A DNA stretch of 64,000 nt from the NCBI GenBank assembly GCA_036346355.1, contig JAYEVF010000087.1, positions 1-64,000 on the forward strand, given 5' to 3'. The stretch comes from Rhipidocladum racemiflorum (Eukaryota > Streptophyta > Magnoliopsida > Poales > Poaceae). Below, piece after piece: positions 21,020 to 32,400 of the stretch. Under the pieces are notes generated by a model, which worked only from the letters and a program-made list of their open reading frames with translations, searched no databases and was not told where the DNA came from. Each line of letters starts with the position of its first letter. Position 1 is the first letter of the stretch. Made by a program: the position numbers and the translations under genes.

Positions 21020-22421
21020 TGTGGGGAACGCGGTATGCTACTCTAGCACAAATTAAAATTTTCTACCGCGCAACCAGAAAGCTACTCGCGAGAAGAGGAT
21101 CATAGATCAATTACCACTAGATGCGCAGTTGCGGAATCCTTCGCACGTCGATGTAGTGGATCGTTCCCGCCGCAGTCGTGGATCGTCCTCGCCTCGCCGT
21201 GGATCGATCGTCCTCGCCTCGCCGTGGATCGATCGTCCTCGCTGCGGATCGTCGCCGCGGATCGTCCTCGCCACGCCGCAGTAGCAGCAGCGTCACCACA
21301 GTAGTCCACACGTCCGGGGATGGAACGCCGTGCGTCGGTGTGCAAGCACCGGGTCGCTCGGCAGGGGCAACGAGAGGAGGTGGCTAGGGTTTCTGGCGAA
21401 ACACCTCTAAACCGCACGAAAGTCTGTCTTGCGTCCAGCCTCCTCCCCTCCTTATATAGCCACGAGGTGAAACCCTAGGCAGTCAGGGCCCATCTACGCG
21501 CAAAGCCCACGAGGTCCATTAATTACGGATCCAATCCGAATTGATGCGTCCCAACCCGTTAAGTGTGTGACCCTGTAGGTTCATGCGCATTTGGACATGG
21601 ATTCGGAAAACCCTTTTCTAATCCAATAGTCGGTAGCGGCTCCTTGCAGAGCATGCCAACTCCCAAACACATATGATTAAAAATCGATGTAATAATCCCT
21701 TTGCCAAACTATATGAAGATCGAACTCAAGGCGAGAAGCATGTCATCCTTTGACAGTTCAATCCATCTCTCGTATCCGTGATATATTAATAAGTTGTGAT
21801 TGACTTCTCAATCACGGCATGGCCATGCACTTCCTTAATCATATCACACGAGTGGCCTAGACATATATCTCCGTTACATTGGAGTGGCAAAATTCCATCT
21901 CGACTGCTCACTTCCCTCTGCATGTTTCATAGTAAACATGAAAGCTACCTTTATAACTATCCAGTTAGGAAATAGTGTTTGGTAACCCCAAGGTAAACTA
22001 TTACACATGTAGGGAATATGACAATCTCAGGTCTAAGGATCATACATCTACTATGTATGAGATACACTGATGACACATAAGAACGTAACATTCTCGCAGT
22101 GTCCCATTGTGGGTCTATCTAACCCATGTTCTTCAACATGCGTCCACAATGTATTGATGATATCTCCATATCCCATGATCTATGAAACATGATCATCGAA
22201 CAATACATGTGCTGATCTATTCATCGTTGTCCCATGCGATGATATCCGATCAGAGATATTTATCGAATTATATCAATAAGTAAAGAGCTTCATAAACAAG
22301 TCACACACTTGTTGATCAAAACAATGATATACATTCATTGGACCAATAATCATATTATTATTCATAAACATAGTCATGTTACAATCATCCATATGATTGC
22401 CTCAAGGGCATAACACTAACA
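21020..22421 (-). repeat. 3' LTR of the truncated copia element
   Basis: About 1.4 kb, minus strand, starting TGTTAGTGTTATGCCC and ending CCCCACA. GTGGGAGAT precedes it as polypurine tract. A TATATAAG box lies at 21458-21451. The start resembles the Angela/BARE LTR start (compare 57786). Near 21160-21290 the R/U5 part holds a GC-rich tandem repeat. Confidence 0.85.
21160..21290. repeat. GC-rich tandem repeat in the copia LTR
   Basis: Units built on CGTCCTCGCCTCGCCGTGG plus ATCGAT recur about four times with drift. The unit is about 27-29 bases. The Arg/Ser-rich frames found here are by-products of the repeat. Confidence 0.75.
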
Positions 22422-22441
22422 ATCTCCCACTTGCACTTGAG

Positions 22442-23640
22442 TCAATCAATTAAGTATCTAATACCAATAGACCTCGTTATCGCCTCATGCTTAGGCTGTG
22501 GCAGTGGCTTTGTCAATGGATCAGCCACATTGGCTTCCGTATGTACTTTGCATATCTTCACGTCACCTCTATCCACAATCTCGCGAATAAGGTGATAGCG
22601 TCGGAGTATATGTTTGGACTTCTGATGTGATCTAGGCTCTTTTGCTTGTGCAATGGCACCACTATTATCGCAATAGATGTCCATTGGACTAGAGGCACTA
22701 GCGACCACACCAAGCTCTGAGATAAACTTCTTTATCCATACAGCTTCTTTTGCGGCATCCGAAGCCGCAATGTACTCCGCTTCTGTCGTAGAATCAGCCA
22801 CCGTGCTTTGCTTGGAACTCTTCCAGCTATCGCTCCTCCATTTAGTGTAAACACAAAACCGGATTGTGATCGAAAATCATCTTTGTCGGTTTGGAAGCTT
22901 GCATCAGTGTAACCTTTACAACCGATTCTTCCTCACCTCCAAAGACTAGGAACATACCCTTAGTTCTTCTTAAGTACTTTAGAATATTTTTCACGGCTAT
23001 CCAATGACCATCACCGGGATCCGCTTGGTATCTACTTGTGACACTTAGAGCATACGAGACATCTGGGCGCGTACAAATCATGGCATACATGATAGATCCA
23101 ATAGCCGAAGCATATGGAATCTTGCTCATCCTGTCTCGCTCATCAGTTGTCGAAGGACACTGATTCTTATTAGACTGATGCCATGTGATATTGGCATGAA
23201 ACCTCTCTTAGATTCATGCATATTGAACCTTTTCAATACTTTGTCAATGTACGTTTCCTGGCTTAATCCAATCAACCTTTTTGATCTATCTCTATAGATC
23301 TTTATGCCCAAGATATAACATGCTTCTCCCAAGTCCTTCATTGAGAAACTCCTTTTCAACGAAGTCTTAACGTCTTCAAGCATAGGAATATCATTCCCGA
23401 TCAATAATATGTCATCCACATACAAGATCAGAAACACAAGTGCGCTCCCACTAGCCTTCTTATAAACACAAGGCTCTTCTTCATTTTTGATAAAGCCAAA
23501 TCCTTTGACCACTTCATCAAAACGAATGTTCCAACTCCGAGATGCTTGCTTTAACCCATAAATGGATCTCTGAAGCTTGCATATCTGTTTAGCATTTTTA
23601 GGATCAACAAAACCCTCAGGTTGTATCATGTATACATACT
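22442..23640 (-). pseudogene. Ty1-copia reverse transcriptase-RNase H (truncated)
   Basis: Minus strand. RT begins mid-domain at YMIQPEGFVDPKNAKQ, then IYGLKQASRSWN and the active site LYVDDILLIGND. It runs into RNase H with TRPDVSYALSV, ADSTTEAEYIAAS and KHILRRYHLIRE, and ends at 22442 just before the LTR. Frame changes occur near 23150 and 22840-22800. Gag, protease, integrase, the first part of RT and the 5' LTR are missing. It is joined in frame to the gypsy RNase H-integrase linker at about 23640. Confidence 0.9.
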
Positions 23641-26039
23641 TCAATGCTTTTTGCCGGACCTTTTTCTCAGTCGGCTTAGAGGGGTCTAGCAAATAATCTT
23701 TTATCTCCGTTCTCCAATTGATGGGGTGAACGCACATTATTGCTTTATCGATCGACTCGCCCATCCATTGTGCGCCATCGGCTTTATAGCCTGAGGCCTT
23801 TTGTTCCAACAAGTTGGCTTGGTCGTTCAATTCCCTAGGAATGTGGTCGACAGAAAAGGTAGTGAACGAGTCGACCGTTTGCAAGCACTATCGCAAATAT
23901 TCCCGTAATACACTATCGTTACATTGAAACCCTCCTTTAACCTGCTGTACCACCAAAAGTGAGTCTCCAATTGCTTTGACGTCGCCTGCTCCTATACTTT
24001 CTAACAGCCGTAACCCTTTTAGGAACGCTTCATACTCGGCTTGATTATTTGAACATCGGTCATTAAGCCGATACGCAAACTCGAAGATTTGTCCTTTCGG
24101 GGATGTTATTACTATGCCGATGCCTCCGCCCTCTTGGCAAACTGACCCGTCAAAGTAAAGATGCCAAGGAGCTACGCCGACTAATCCAGCCATTGTTTTG
24201 CTACCTGTGATGAAATCGGCTATTGCCTATCCTTTTACGGATTTAGCCGATTCGTAAGCTAGATCGAACTCTGTTAAGGCGTATGCCCATTTCCCAAGTC
24301 GACCTCGCAGAATCGGTGCTGAGATTATATACTTGATAATATCGGTTTTGCATACTACAATACAATTTGATGATAGCATATAATGTCTTAATTTTGTGCA
24401 CGCAAAGTACAATGACAAGCATAATTTTTCTACAGCGGGGTACCTGACTTCGGTATCGAGGAGTCGTCGGCTTAGGTAAAATACGGTGTGTTCCTTGCCA
24501 TCGGCTTCTTGTGTCAGTACTGCTCCTATTATTTCTTCTTCAGCCGATATGTATAATCTAAAAGATAGACCCTTTTTTGTAGCAATTAGCACTGGTGGCT
24601 TTATTAGGTAACCCTTTATATCCTCGAAAACTTTTTGTTGGTCGGGTTCCCATACGAACTCTTGATTATCTTTTAATTTGAGTAGCGGTGTGAAAGCGCG
24701 AATCCGACCAGACAAGTTGGAAATAAAACGTCGAAGATAATTGATTTTGCCGATTAATACCTGTAGCTCCTTTTTGTTCGTTGGAGGTTTCGTATCGTCT
24801 ATTGCTTTAACTCTGGCTTTGTTTACTTCAATCCCTTTTTCGTGCACCGTGAATCCTAAAAACTGTCCAGCCGATACCCCAAAGGCGCACTTGAGTGGAT
24901 TCATTTTAAGCCCATGCGCCTTTGTACTTTCAAACATTTTCTCTAAATCGGCTAGATGTTGCCAATCATCTTTTGATTTGACAACAACATCGTCAATGTA
25001 AATTTCTACAGTATGGCCGATGAGATTATGAAAAATGTGATTCATAGCACGTTGGTAAGTAGCTCCTGCATTTTTCAAACCGAAGGTTATGACTGTCCAC
25101 TCGTAAAGCCCCAAGGCTCCTGGACATCTGAAGGTCGTTTTTGGTATATCGGCTTCGGCCATAAATATTTGATTATACCCAGCGTTCCCGTCTAGAAACT
25201 AATGATTTTATTTCCAGATGCAGCATCGATAAGCATATCGGCTATTGGCATCGGATACTCATCTTTTGGTGTTGCTTTGTTTAAATCCCTGAAATCCACG
25301 CACACCCGGAGCTTACCATTTTTCTTTTTTACAAGAACGATGTTTGAAACCCACTCAGCGTATCGGCAGGGCGAATGAACTTGGCTTCTAGCAATCGTTC
25401 TACTTCTTCCTTTATAGCATCGTGCAGTGTGGGATTAAATCGTCTTGGATATTGTTTAAATGGCCGATATCCCGGTTTTATAGGTAGCCGATGTTCAACG
25501 AGCTGTCGGCTTAAACCGGGCATCTCATAGTACTCCCATGCGAAACAATTTCTATATTTTTTAAGTATCTCGACCAACTTTATTTTGTAATCTGGGATCA
25601 ATCTAGCACTTACAAAAGTTGGTCTCTTCTTATCTCCTTCTCCAATGTCGACTTCTTCGAGCTCGTCGGCAGATGTGAAACCTTGTCCTCGTCTTTCTTC
25701 TTCGAAATCTTCTATGGCTTCTTCGTAGTCTTTCTGCCGATAGCTTCTCATTTTCTCTCGTAATGTCTTTATTGTTTTGGATTCCATCTCCGGATGACTT
25801 CGTCCGTCCGATCAAATGTATTTGGCTTAACACTGATCGGCCTCAACCCAGATTTTTCAACACAGATAAAATCACAGTCGTCCAATATCCTCCCGGATAT
25901 ACATCCGGCTTCTTCGTGTGGCCAATTTGTATCTGGGCTAGCCAAGGACACATGAGCCGATGTGTCGGCTGAGACGACTTCTACTTCATCGTTATTCCAT
26001 TGTACTAGCTTTTGATGCATAGTCGATGGGATGCAACAA

Positions 26040-26585
26040 TTAGCATGAATCCAATCTCTTCCGAGGAGCACGCTGTAGTTGCCTTTTGCTTCGATAACAA
26101 AAAACGCTGTCGGCAGGTATGAAGTATACCGTGTTGGTTTCTGGCGGTATGAAGTATGCAGGATACGTAGGGAGGGATTGTAATGGATCTAGCAGGTTTT
26201 CGGATACGGCCAACTCTTGAGCAATAGTTTTTACACTATTCTCAATCATCGGCTTTAATGTTGAAACCAGAGCCGATGATTGATTGATTAGTGTGTGATG
26301 CACAGATTGCTCTATCATGCTAGACAAATCGGCTTGAGCGGGTGCATATCGGCTTACCTGGTCAGATGGTAGATTATCGATGGGATTGATTGTTGGAATT
26401 GCAATTTTCTGAGTAACACCCCCTCGTCGCGTCTTTTGGAAGCAATGTAGCATCATATCTTCTAACGCCGCCTTCCAATCTTCAACCTCCTTCCGCTGTT
26501 TGGGAGTTAAATCAGCCAATTTAGGCGCGATAATGGCATCTGTGTTGATATCAGTGGTGGCTGCGGGTTTATCGGTAGATGACAT
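26040..26585 (-). pseudogene. gag N-terminus of gypsy-1, fused out of frame to the protease end
   Basis: Start codon at 26585, 38 bases inside the LTR boundary. The first 150 or so residues follow the local gag family (MSSTDKPAATTDINTDAII, then ADLSSMIEQSVHHTLINQ). At about 26110 gag stops and the sequence becomes the end of the protease domain read in another frame, so the gag core, zinc knuckle and the protease active site have been deleted. The last 20 or so residues are therefore not gag. A 12-base direct repeat (GGTATGAAGTAT at 26116 and 26146) lies at the junction. Confidence 0.88.
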
Positions 26586-26600
26586 GATTGATTTCTTCGT

Positions 26601-26618
26601 GTCCCACCGGGCGTGCCA
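26601..26618 (-). promoter_or_regulatory. primer-binding site of gypsy-1
   Basis: On the minus strand TGGCACGCCCGGTGGGAC starts five bases after the end of the 5' LTR. The same motif with small changes follows the LTR ends near 833, 8472, 10753 and 14984. I did not assign the tRNA. Confidence 0.75.
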
Positions 26619-26623
26619 AAATA

Positions 26624-27230
26624 TGTTCGCGCTTAAAACGTGAAGCAGGGTTCTTAGTCACGAACATACGAGACAAACACCGGGTTCAAGAGCGTGCCAG
26701 TCAATTTGACCTGAGATTGACAAGGTAGATAGTGAAATCAGACAAAGCCGATAACAACGGATTATCGGCTTAACTCCCGTCGGCTAAGATGCCGATTCAG
26801 AGGGATAATTAGATTAACCAATCGGCTAATCCAGGGGTAAAGGCAAATCAACTTCGAAAGGCGATATGCAACAAGCAAAGTAGATTTAACCTGAGAACAA
26901 GCCGATGAGAATCAACAAATTGGCGATGCGCAACTCTTTATTGATTTCGTCGACTTACAGAGGAAAGATTGCTATGAAAACTAAATAAACTAAAGCTGAA
27001 AGAAAAAGTATGTGTTTGTTGGTTTTTTGCTGCCCCTCTCGTCTCCTGATCCGTTCCCTTTTATTTGGCTCGGGCGATCCGAGTCCTAGACCGATACGAC
27101 AAAGAATCCGTATCGGCTTTAGTCCAATTTCATATTTTTGAAGATTAAATCCTGGTCAGTTACGATTCCTTTCCGTTGTTAACAAAACCAACCTTTCCAT
27201 TCTCGCTCATGCCAAATTTTGGTGCAAACA
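26624..27230 (-). repeat. 5' LTR of gypsy-1
   Basis: 607 bases; the partner of 16109-16714. Confidence 0.95.
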
Positions 27231-27476
27231 GCTTCCAAATGCAAGAAGGATGGACGAGGGAAATCGGCTAGATTAGTGTAGCTGAAGAAGTCTTGTTGGC
27301 CAAAGATGATACGATTTAAGTTCAAAAAAATGATAAATACTTATGAAGACCGGCTGGGGATATTTTTTCATCACCAGCAGAGCACATTATGAACTTCTCT
27401 CCCTGGGATCGGCTAGCTGTGTATCGGGGAGTTGATCCTTCAGGGTAGTCTTCTCGAGGAAATCCTGAGTCTCCGT
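27231..27476 (-). pseudogene. continuation of the split PMD gene (gypsy-0) with right target duplication
   Basis: Begins with the right GCTTC (27231-27235). The minus strand encodes the PMD segment immediately upstream of the part at 16108-15670 (..EKFIMCS..., ISPAGLHKYLSFFLNL, then ..ADF.RPSFL). The frame is damaged in places. It is cut off at about 27476 by CACTA-type hairpin sequence, so the N-terminal half of this gene is lost. Confidence 0.85.
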
Positions 27477-27508
27477 CTGTGATATTGCTGTATATCACAG
27501 ACGGTTTC

Positions 27509-28185
27509 TGTCGGGGATCGGATAGCTCAAGTAGGTCGGGCTAATTCCGACCTCGCGGACCCCGAGGGTCGGTCTCAGGATAAGCCCAGGAGAGGATGAG
27601 CTCCCGGTGAAATCTTGGGCGCACTGGCTTCCCGGCTAACTTCTGAGCATACCACTCGGGTGACGTGCTCGGATTAAGGTCGTTCTTGCTCGGTCCAGGC
27701 TCGTGCCCGAGCAGGCATGGTCGTGCGGTCACAACCAACGGCTATGATCGGAATAGCGGTATTCGTGCCACCTTGAAAGATCGTGGCGCTCATGACGCGG
27801 ACGTGGCATGGATATCGGATTCCATTACAATTGCACTGGACACGGTCAAACATGCACGACACGGGTGGTGATCAACAATATACCCTTGTAATTTATAAAT
27901 ACCTCTGGAACATTGGAAGAAGGCAAGCCAAATAGCTACACAGAATTCATATACAATAGACGTCACACTAGAGTAGGGTTATTATCTCCCTCGTGAGAGG
28001 CCCGAACCAGGATAAATCCCCGTGTCATCTTCTGAGTGTGTTTGATTCGATGGAGCCACGCATCCCTTCGAAGTAACCCTAAAGCCTTCATTAGGATTCC
28101 CCCGAACCAATCCCAAAAGACCCTAAGTCGTTTGATCAAGCGCCGTAATGACCCGATTCGCTAAACTGATTCCGGAGCCCCCACA
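27509..28185 (+). mobile_element. solo gypsy-type LTR
   Basis: Starts TGTCGGGGATCGG and ends GGAGCCCCCACA. TATAAATA lies at 27894, and a leader with GAGTAGGGTTATTATCTCC and GAGAGGCCCGAACCAG follows; the gypsy-2 LTR has the same motifs on its own strand. No internal region is present. The flanks GTTTC (left) and TAATC (right) do not match, so it may have formed by recombination between elements. CACTA hairpin sequence lies on both sides. Confidence 0.75.
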
Positions 28186-28289
28186 TAATCACAGACGGTT
28201 CTGTGTACAAACGGTCTGTAATATATCACAGACGGTTTGTACATAGAACCGTCTGTGATTATATATATATCACAGACGGTTTAGTGTAC

Positions 28290-28294
28290 AGAAC
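28290..28294. repeat. target-site duplication of gypsy-2, left (AGAAC)
   Basis: AGAAC here and at 45040-45044. Closing the gap restores a CACTA hairpin (TGTACAGAACCGTATG). Confidence 0.95.
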
Positions 28295-28989
28295 TGTCGA
28301 CGATTGGGAAGCAGGTCCCCGCCGAGCTTACTTGGTTGATTGAGGGACCAACCGAGATCCCTTCTCACGTGAAGGATGACTCAAAAGAACGAATCAGGCA
28401 CCAGGACACAGGATTTATACTGGTTCGGGCCTCTCACTGAGGAGATAATAACCCTACTCCAGTGTGGTATGAATTATGAATGGTCTATCAATACTTGTCT
28501 CCCCTCGTTCCCTGCCAACAGTGGGGGGTATTTATACTTTACCAACCATGGGTTCAGGTCTCACACGTCCGACTACGCCCGATCGTGGCAACAGTCAGAT
28601 CCTACAATCATGCCACGCTTCTGTTTTAGGCGTAACGGTATCACGTGGTCAACCCTACTGTATCGCTAACTATCCCTATCAACCCGGTAACTGAAATCCG
28701 AGCTACGAACAGAGGAAGGGGACCGAGACCTGGCCTTGCCCCGGACTCCTTATCTTGGACACCGCTTAGATCTCGCTTGGGTCATCCTCGGGGACTACTT
28801 CCGAGGAGCCCGGGACTGAGACGGGCTCGTCTGTTGAGGTTCATCTGATGCGCTTCGGGGAACTCACCCTATCCCGAGCTGCTTTAGGCAAAACCGTTAA
28901 GACCCCGCATGGGTCCTCCTCGGAGACTATCTCCGAGGAGCTCGGGACCGAGACGGGCTTGGACATCAATGTTCATCCAATCCCTGACA
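28295..28989 (-). repeat. 3' LTR of gypsy-2
   Basis: 695 bases. TATAAATA on the minus strand at 28536-28529. The adjoining GGGGGCTAGC (minus strand, 28999-28990) is the polypurine tract candidate. Confidence 0.95.
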
Positions 28990-29466
28990 GCTAGCCCCCG
29001 AGGCTCAAGAAGGGAGAAGTCCGAAGGGTCTTTCCCCTTGGGCCTTATAATAAAGGATTGGAATTATCGCGGCTCGTTATAGCCACGACCTCCGAGCTAA
29101 CCATCTCCGATATCTGGTTACCAGCATGCTCGGGTCAAAGGGTGGGGCAATCTCCCCCAGCGGTTCCTTCTCAAAGAAGCTTTAGATGAAGCGGTGCGAA
29201 CCGTTTTCTTGGGAAACATCCATTAACTGGACAGTTTCGATTCGCGTGCCCACGTGTCCGTCTCGGAATGGCTGGCTTCTCAACTGCCCTCCGTGCCTTT
29301 AGGGCTTCCTCGATTGTGGGAGCGGGAAGTCCTTTAGCTATCTCCCACCTCTGGTTCAAATATCCATTGCGATACCTTCGCTCGGCATACTCTGTGCCAA
29401 CAAAGGAAGAAGTCGATCCCTCTAACTCCCGCGCTTGCGTCTTCATCTTCCTTCCACCACCTCCGA
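28990..29466. other. polypurine region and leader of the antisense gene
   Basis: About 480 bases between the 3' LTR and the antisense coding region. TTCAAATATCC at 29356 and a CT-rich leader up to 29466 are promoter-like. No other gene. Confidence 0.45.
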
Positions 29467-32400
29467 TGGCTAAGTTTGGTTCCAGCAAGACGGATCGGCG
29501 GAAGTTGGAGCTCCTCCAGTCGTTGAGTACGGAGACGAGGCGGAGCCGCAGCCGCAGGAGGGGGAGATTGTCTCCTGCGAACTTTTTGCTATCAACGGGC
29601 TGCGCATGCCCGAAAGCGAGTTCGTCGAGGCCGTGCTCGCCTACTGTGAGTGCGAGATCACCCACATCAATCCCAACTCCATACTCATACTTGCCATCTT
29701 CGCCCATCTCTGCGAAGGGTACGTGGGTGTTCTGCCCACACCCAGCCTATTCTTCCATTTCTACTCCCTGTCCCGCACCGGCACGACCTCCCCGGCCGGT
29801 TGCCTTTACTTCCGCCTTCGCCCAGTTCGCCCTTACGAGTACCCGAGCTTCTCGCTCAAGGACTCGGTGTCGGGATGGGCCGACTCCTGGTTCTACCTGA
29901 GGAAGGTACAGGGGAGCTCGCTCAGTTATACTGGCGGCAACGCCTCGCGCGTCGAGACTCCCTGGCCAACCGTGCAGCCCGAGGAGGAGAAGATCCTCAT
30001 GATGATCGGCGAGCTCACCAGCTTGGGGCTCACTGGGAGGGATATCGCCCGGGACTTCGTGCAGAATCGGGTGTCACCCCTCAGGAGGAGGGAACATCCC
30101 TTCTTTGAGGCTGACGGATGGCAGGACCTCACTCGGGAGTCACGCTCAAGTATTCTTCTTCTCCGAGCTCTTTCTTGTGAAGCCGCTGATCGACCGACCT
30201 CATCGTTCTCCTTTCCGTTGTTCTGGTCGGTTTGCAGCCCCGCCAGAGGACTGGGTAGATGTAAAGGTGGTCGAGATGTTCGGCACCCCCAGGGGTAAAG
30301 AAATTCTGGTCGGTCGCCAGATCCCCAACAACGTCTTCGGCCGGACTGAAGCGGTAAGTTCCTGACTCCAAGAGGCTCAGCGATCGACCCAGAGCTGGAC
30401 CCCAGGACGAGCTTTAACACGTGTAAGCCTCTCTTGGCAGGAGAAGGTCGCCCTTGAGGTCGCGATGGCCCAACTGAAGTCTCAGCTGGGGGGAGCCGGC
30501 GTCGGGGGCCGAGGTGGCAAGTCCAAGAGGTTGGCGGGGTGCAAGCGCTGAGACAGGTCCCCGTCGGCCACGCCGTCGCCGCCTAGGCGTTCAACCAGGC
30601 ACACCAGCTCGGGCGGACGTTCCCCTCGCCAGCACCTCGAATACGCCGATAGGCGGGAGGTGAGCGAGCTAAAGGCTTGGATGGATGATCATACCCGAAG
30701 AAATCCCGAGCTAATGGCTCGTTTGCATCAGCTGGCTGAGTGGGCGAGGAGGGAGGCCACGGCCGCATCCGGCTCCGGGCGGAAGGAGGAACTGGAAAGA
30801 AAAATCGCCTCCCTCCAGGCCGAGCTGGCCCGCGTGAGCTCGAGCCCAGCGCAAGGTGTCGAGGAGGATGAGGAGGAGGAGCTGGATCCAGTGCCCCTAG
30901 CTCCCCGACGCAGGAGGTCGCCTGCTGCGCACCAACTGCGCCCGACTCCCACCGTCTCCGAGGTCGGCCTGGAGGAGATCGATCCCTCCATCGCGAGAGC
31001 CGATAAAGCGCGGGAGGACCTGGCCGCCCTCCTTGTCCGGGCACGCGCCCAGGTGGCGGAGTCCGAGCGTGGTGAGTCCTTGTGCTATCCTGTTTTCTGT
31101 TTTATTCCCGACCCCTTCCGGTGTCCCGCTGATCCCACTTTGTTTATAGTGGGGGCGGTCGCTGGAAAAGAGGTATGGGACTTCGAAGCTATGGCTGACG
31201 AGATTCTTGACTCTGTGCTAGAGAGGGAGCTCGCCCGGGCTACTGAAGTCGTGGTCACTGAGGATCCCGCCCGGGACATCCTTCCGGGCGAGGGTGCCCG
31301 GACTGCCGAAACCCAAGCACCCGGTGAGGCCACCCAAGGAGAGCTTGCCACCGCGGATGCCCGCGCTGCAAGGCTGGGTCTTCCCCATGTCATCATCGAG
31401 CTCGACGGTGATGTCGAAGGAGGCCAGCCCGAGGGACCCGCAGCGGTCGAAGATCGTCTCGAGGACTCCGCCGACGCCAGCGACATCATAGCCGAAACCG
31501 TCCGGGAGATCACGGGAGACCTCCCCCGAGCTCAGGGTGCTTCACCAAGCGCCCACGCGGACTCGGGGAATGTCGGTCTCGTGACGGAGCCCCCGGCGGG
31601 AGCCGGGCTGACGACCCCGCCAACCACCGATCCGGGCTTGGGCTCAGTCGGCGAGCAGAACCCCTCGGTGAGCCAGGACGCTGAGGCCCCGGCTACGGAG
31701 GTCGGGCTCCCGGCTGAAGCCCCCACCCCTTCAGAGGCTGCAGTGGGCCAGACCGGAGAGGGCGAGGCAGAACTTGCGGAAGTAGCGACAGCCGAGCTAA
31801 CGACCCCGCCAACCATCGATCCGGGCTTGGGCTCGGTCGGCGAGCAGAACCCTTCGGTGAGCCAGGACGCTGAGGCCCCAGCTACGGAGGTCGGGCTCCC
31901 GGCTGAAGCCCCCATCCCTTCAGAGGCCGCAGTGGGCCAGACCGGGGAGGACGAGGCAGAGCTTGCGGAAGTAGCGGCGGGGACCGAGCTCCCGGCCGGA
32001 ACCCCCATCCCTTCAAACGCTGTAGGGGGCCAGGCCGGAGAGGACGAAGTAGGACCTGCGGGAGCAGCGGCGGGAATCGAGCTCCAGGCCGGAGCCCCCA
32101 TCCCTTCTAATGTCGAAGGGGGCCAGGCCGGAGAGGGGGTTCAGGCGGCATCCGACCTCCCGGGCCAGGTGCCTGTCCCTCTGGGCACCGAGGGAGCCCC
32201 GGGCCCGGAGGACGGGGGATCGCCTAAGGGGGAGGACTTCGCGCTTGCGATGGCTGATCGTCAAGCGATGGAAGTCGACCCCCAAGGCCCAGTCCTTGCC
32301 CTCCCGTACGTCGAGGGGGGTTGGGCCTAGGAGGTAGAGGAAGCATCTCCTGGCGCGTCGCCTGCCCGGGGGGAGGGGCCCACGTGGAGGATCCCGCCGC

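Larger units (their letters stand above)
20030..26106 (-). pseudogene. pol of gypsy-1 (protease end, RT, RNase H, integrase), broken
   Basis: Minus strand. The protease tail (LLGRDWIHANCC) at about 26071 leads to a linker; a frameshift near 25785 leads to the RT start (GYRPFKQ..RRFNP). Another frameshift near 25195 precedes the RT core at 25162-24227 with YIDDVVVKS. RNase H follows (LYFDGS, NNQAEYEA, GDSLL) after single stops at 24229 and 23890. The frame then joins copia sequence at about 23640. Integrase resumes at 21019 with the second Cys pair of the zinc finger, then GIDIIG, TTDQGTVF and the Glu block. One TGA at 20192-20190 (CGA in the intact gene, likely) precedes the final segment ending at 20030. 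About 270 bases including the first half of the zinc finger are missing at the copia junction. Confidence 0.9.
16109..27230 (-). mobile_element. gypsy-1: Ty3-gypsy LTR retrotransposon with antisense PMD gene
   Basis: An 11.1-kb element with LTRs 16109-16714 and 26624-27230, both TG...CA, flanked by 5-base GCTTC duplications. Order on the minus strand: 5' LTR, primer-binding site, gag N-terminus joined by deletion to the protease end, RT, RNase H, integrase, then a convergent gene on the plus strand, polypurine tract and 3' LTR. A truncated copia element sits in the integrase. By eye the LTRs differ by 7 substitutions (6 transitions) and one indel in 606 bases, about 1.2%. At the usual grass rate of 1.3e-8 per site per year that is roughly 0.4-0.5 million years. 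The layout suggests the Tat/Retand branch; a lineage tree would settle it. The element cannot move on its own proteins. Confidence 0.95.

Noticed and set aside
21100..21417. Arg/Ser-rich open frames on both strands
   Set aside because: By-products of the GC-rich tandem repeat in the copia LTR.
20192..26585. Endogenous pararetrovirus or retrovirus
   Set aside because: Domain order, LTRs and primer sites are those of plant Ty3-gypsy and Ty1-copia elements; no movement, coat or envelope gene is seen.
29268..29900. 210-codon plus-strand frame overlapping the Transposase_28-like domain
   Set aside because: The domain is in a different frame from about 29525 on; the rest is Ser/Pro-rich shadow coding.
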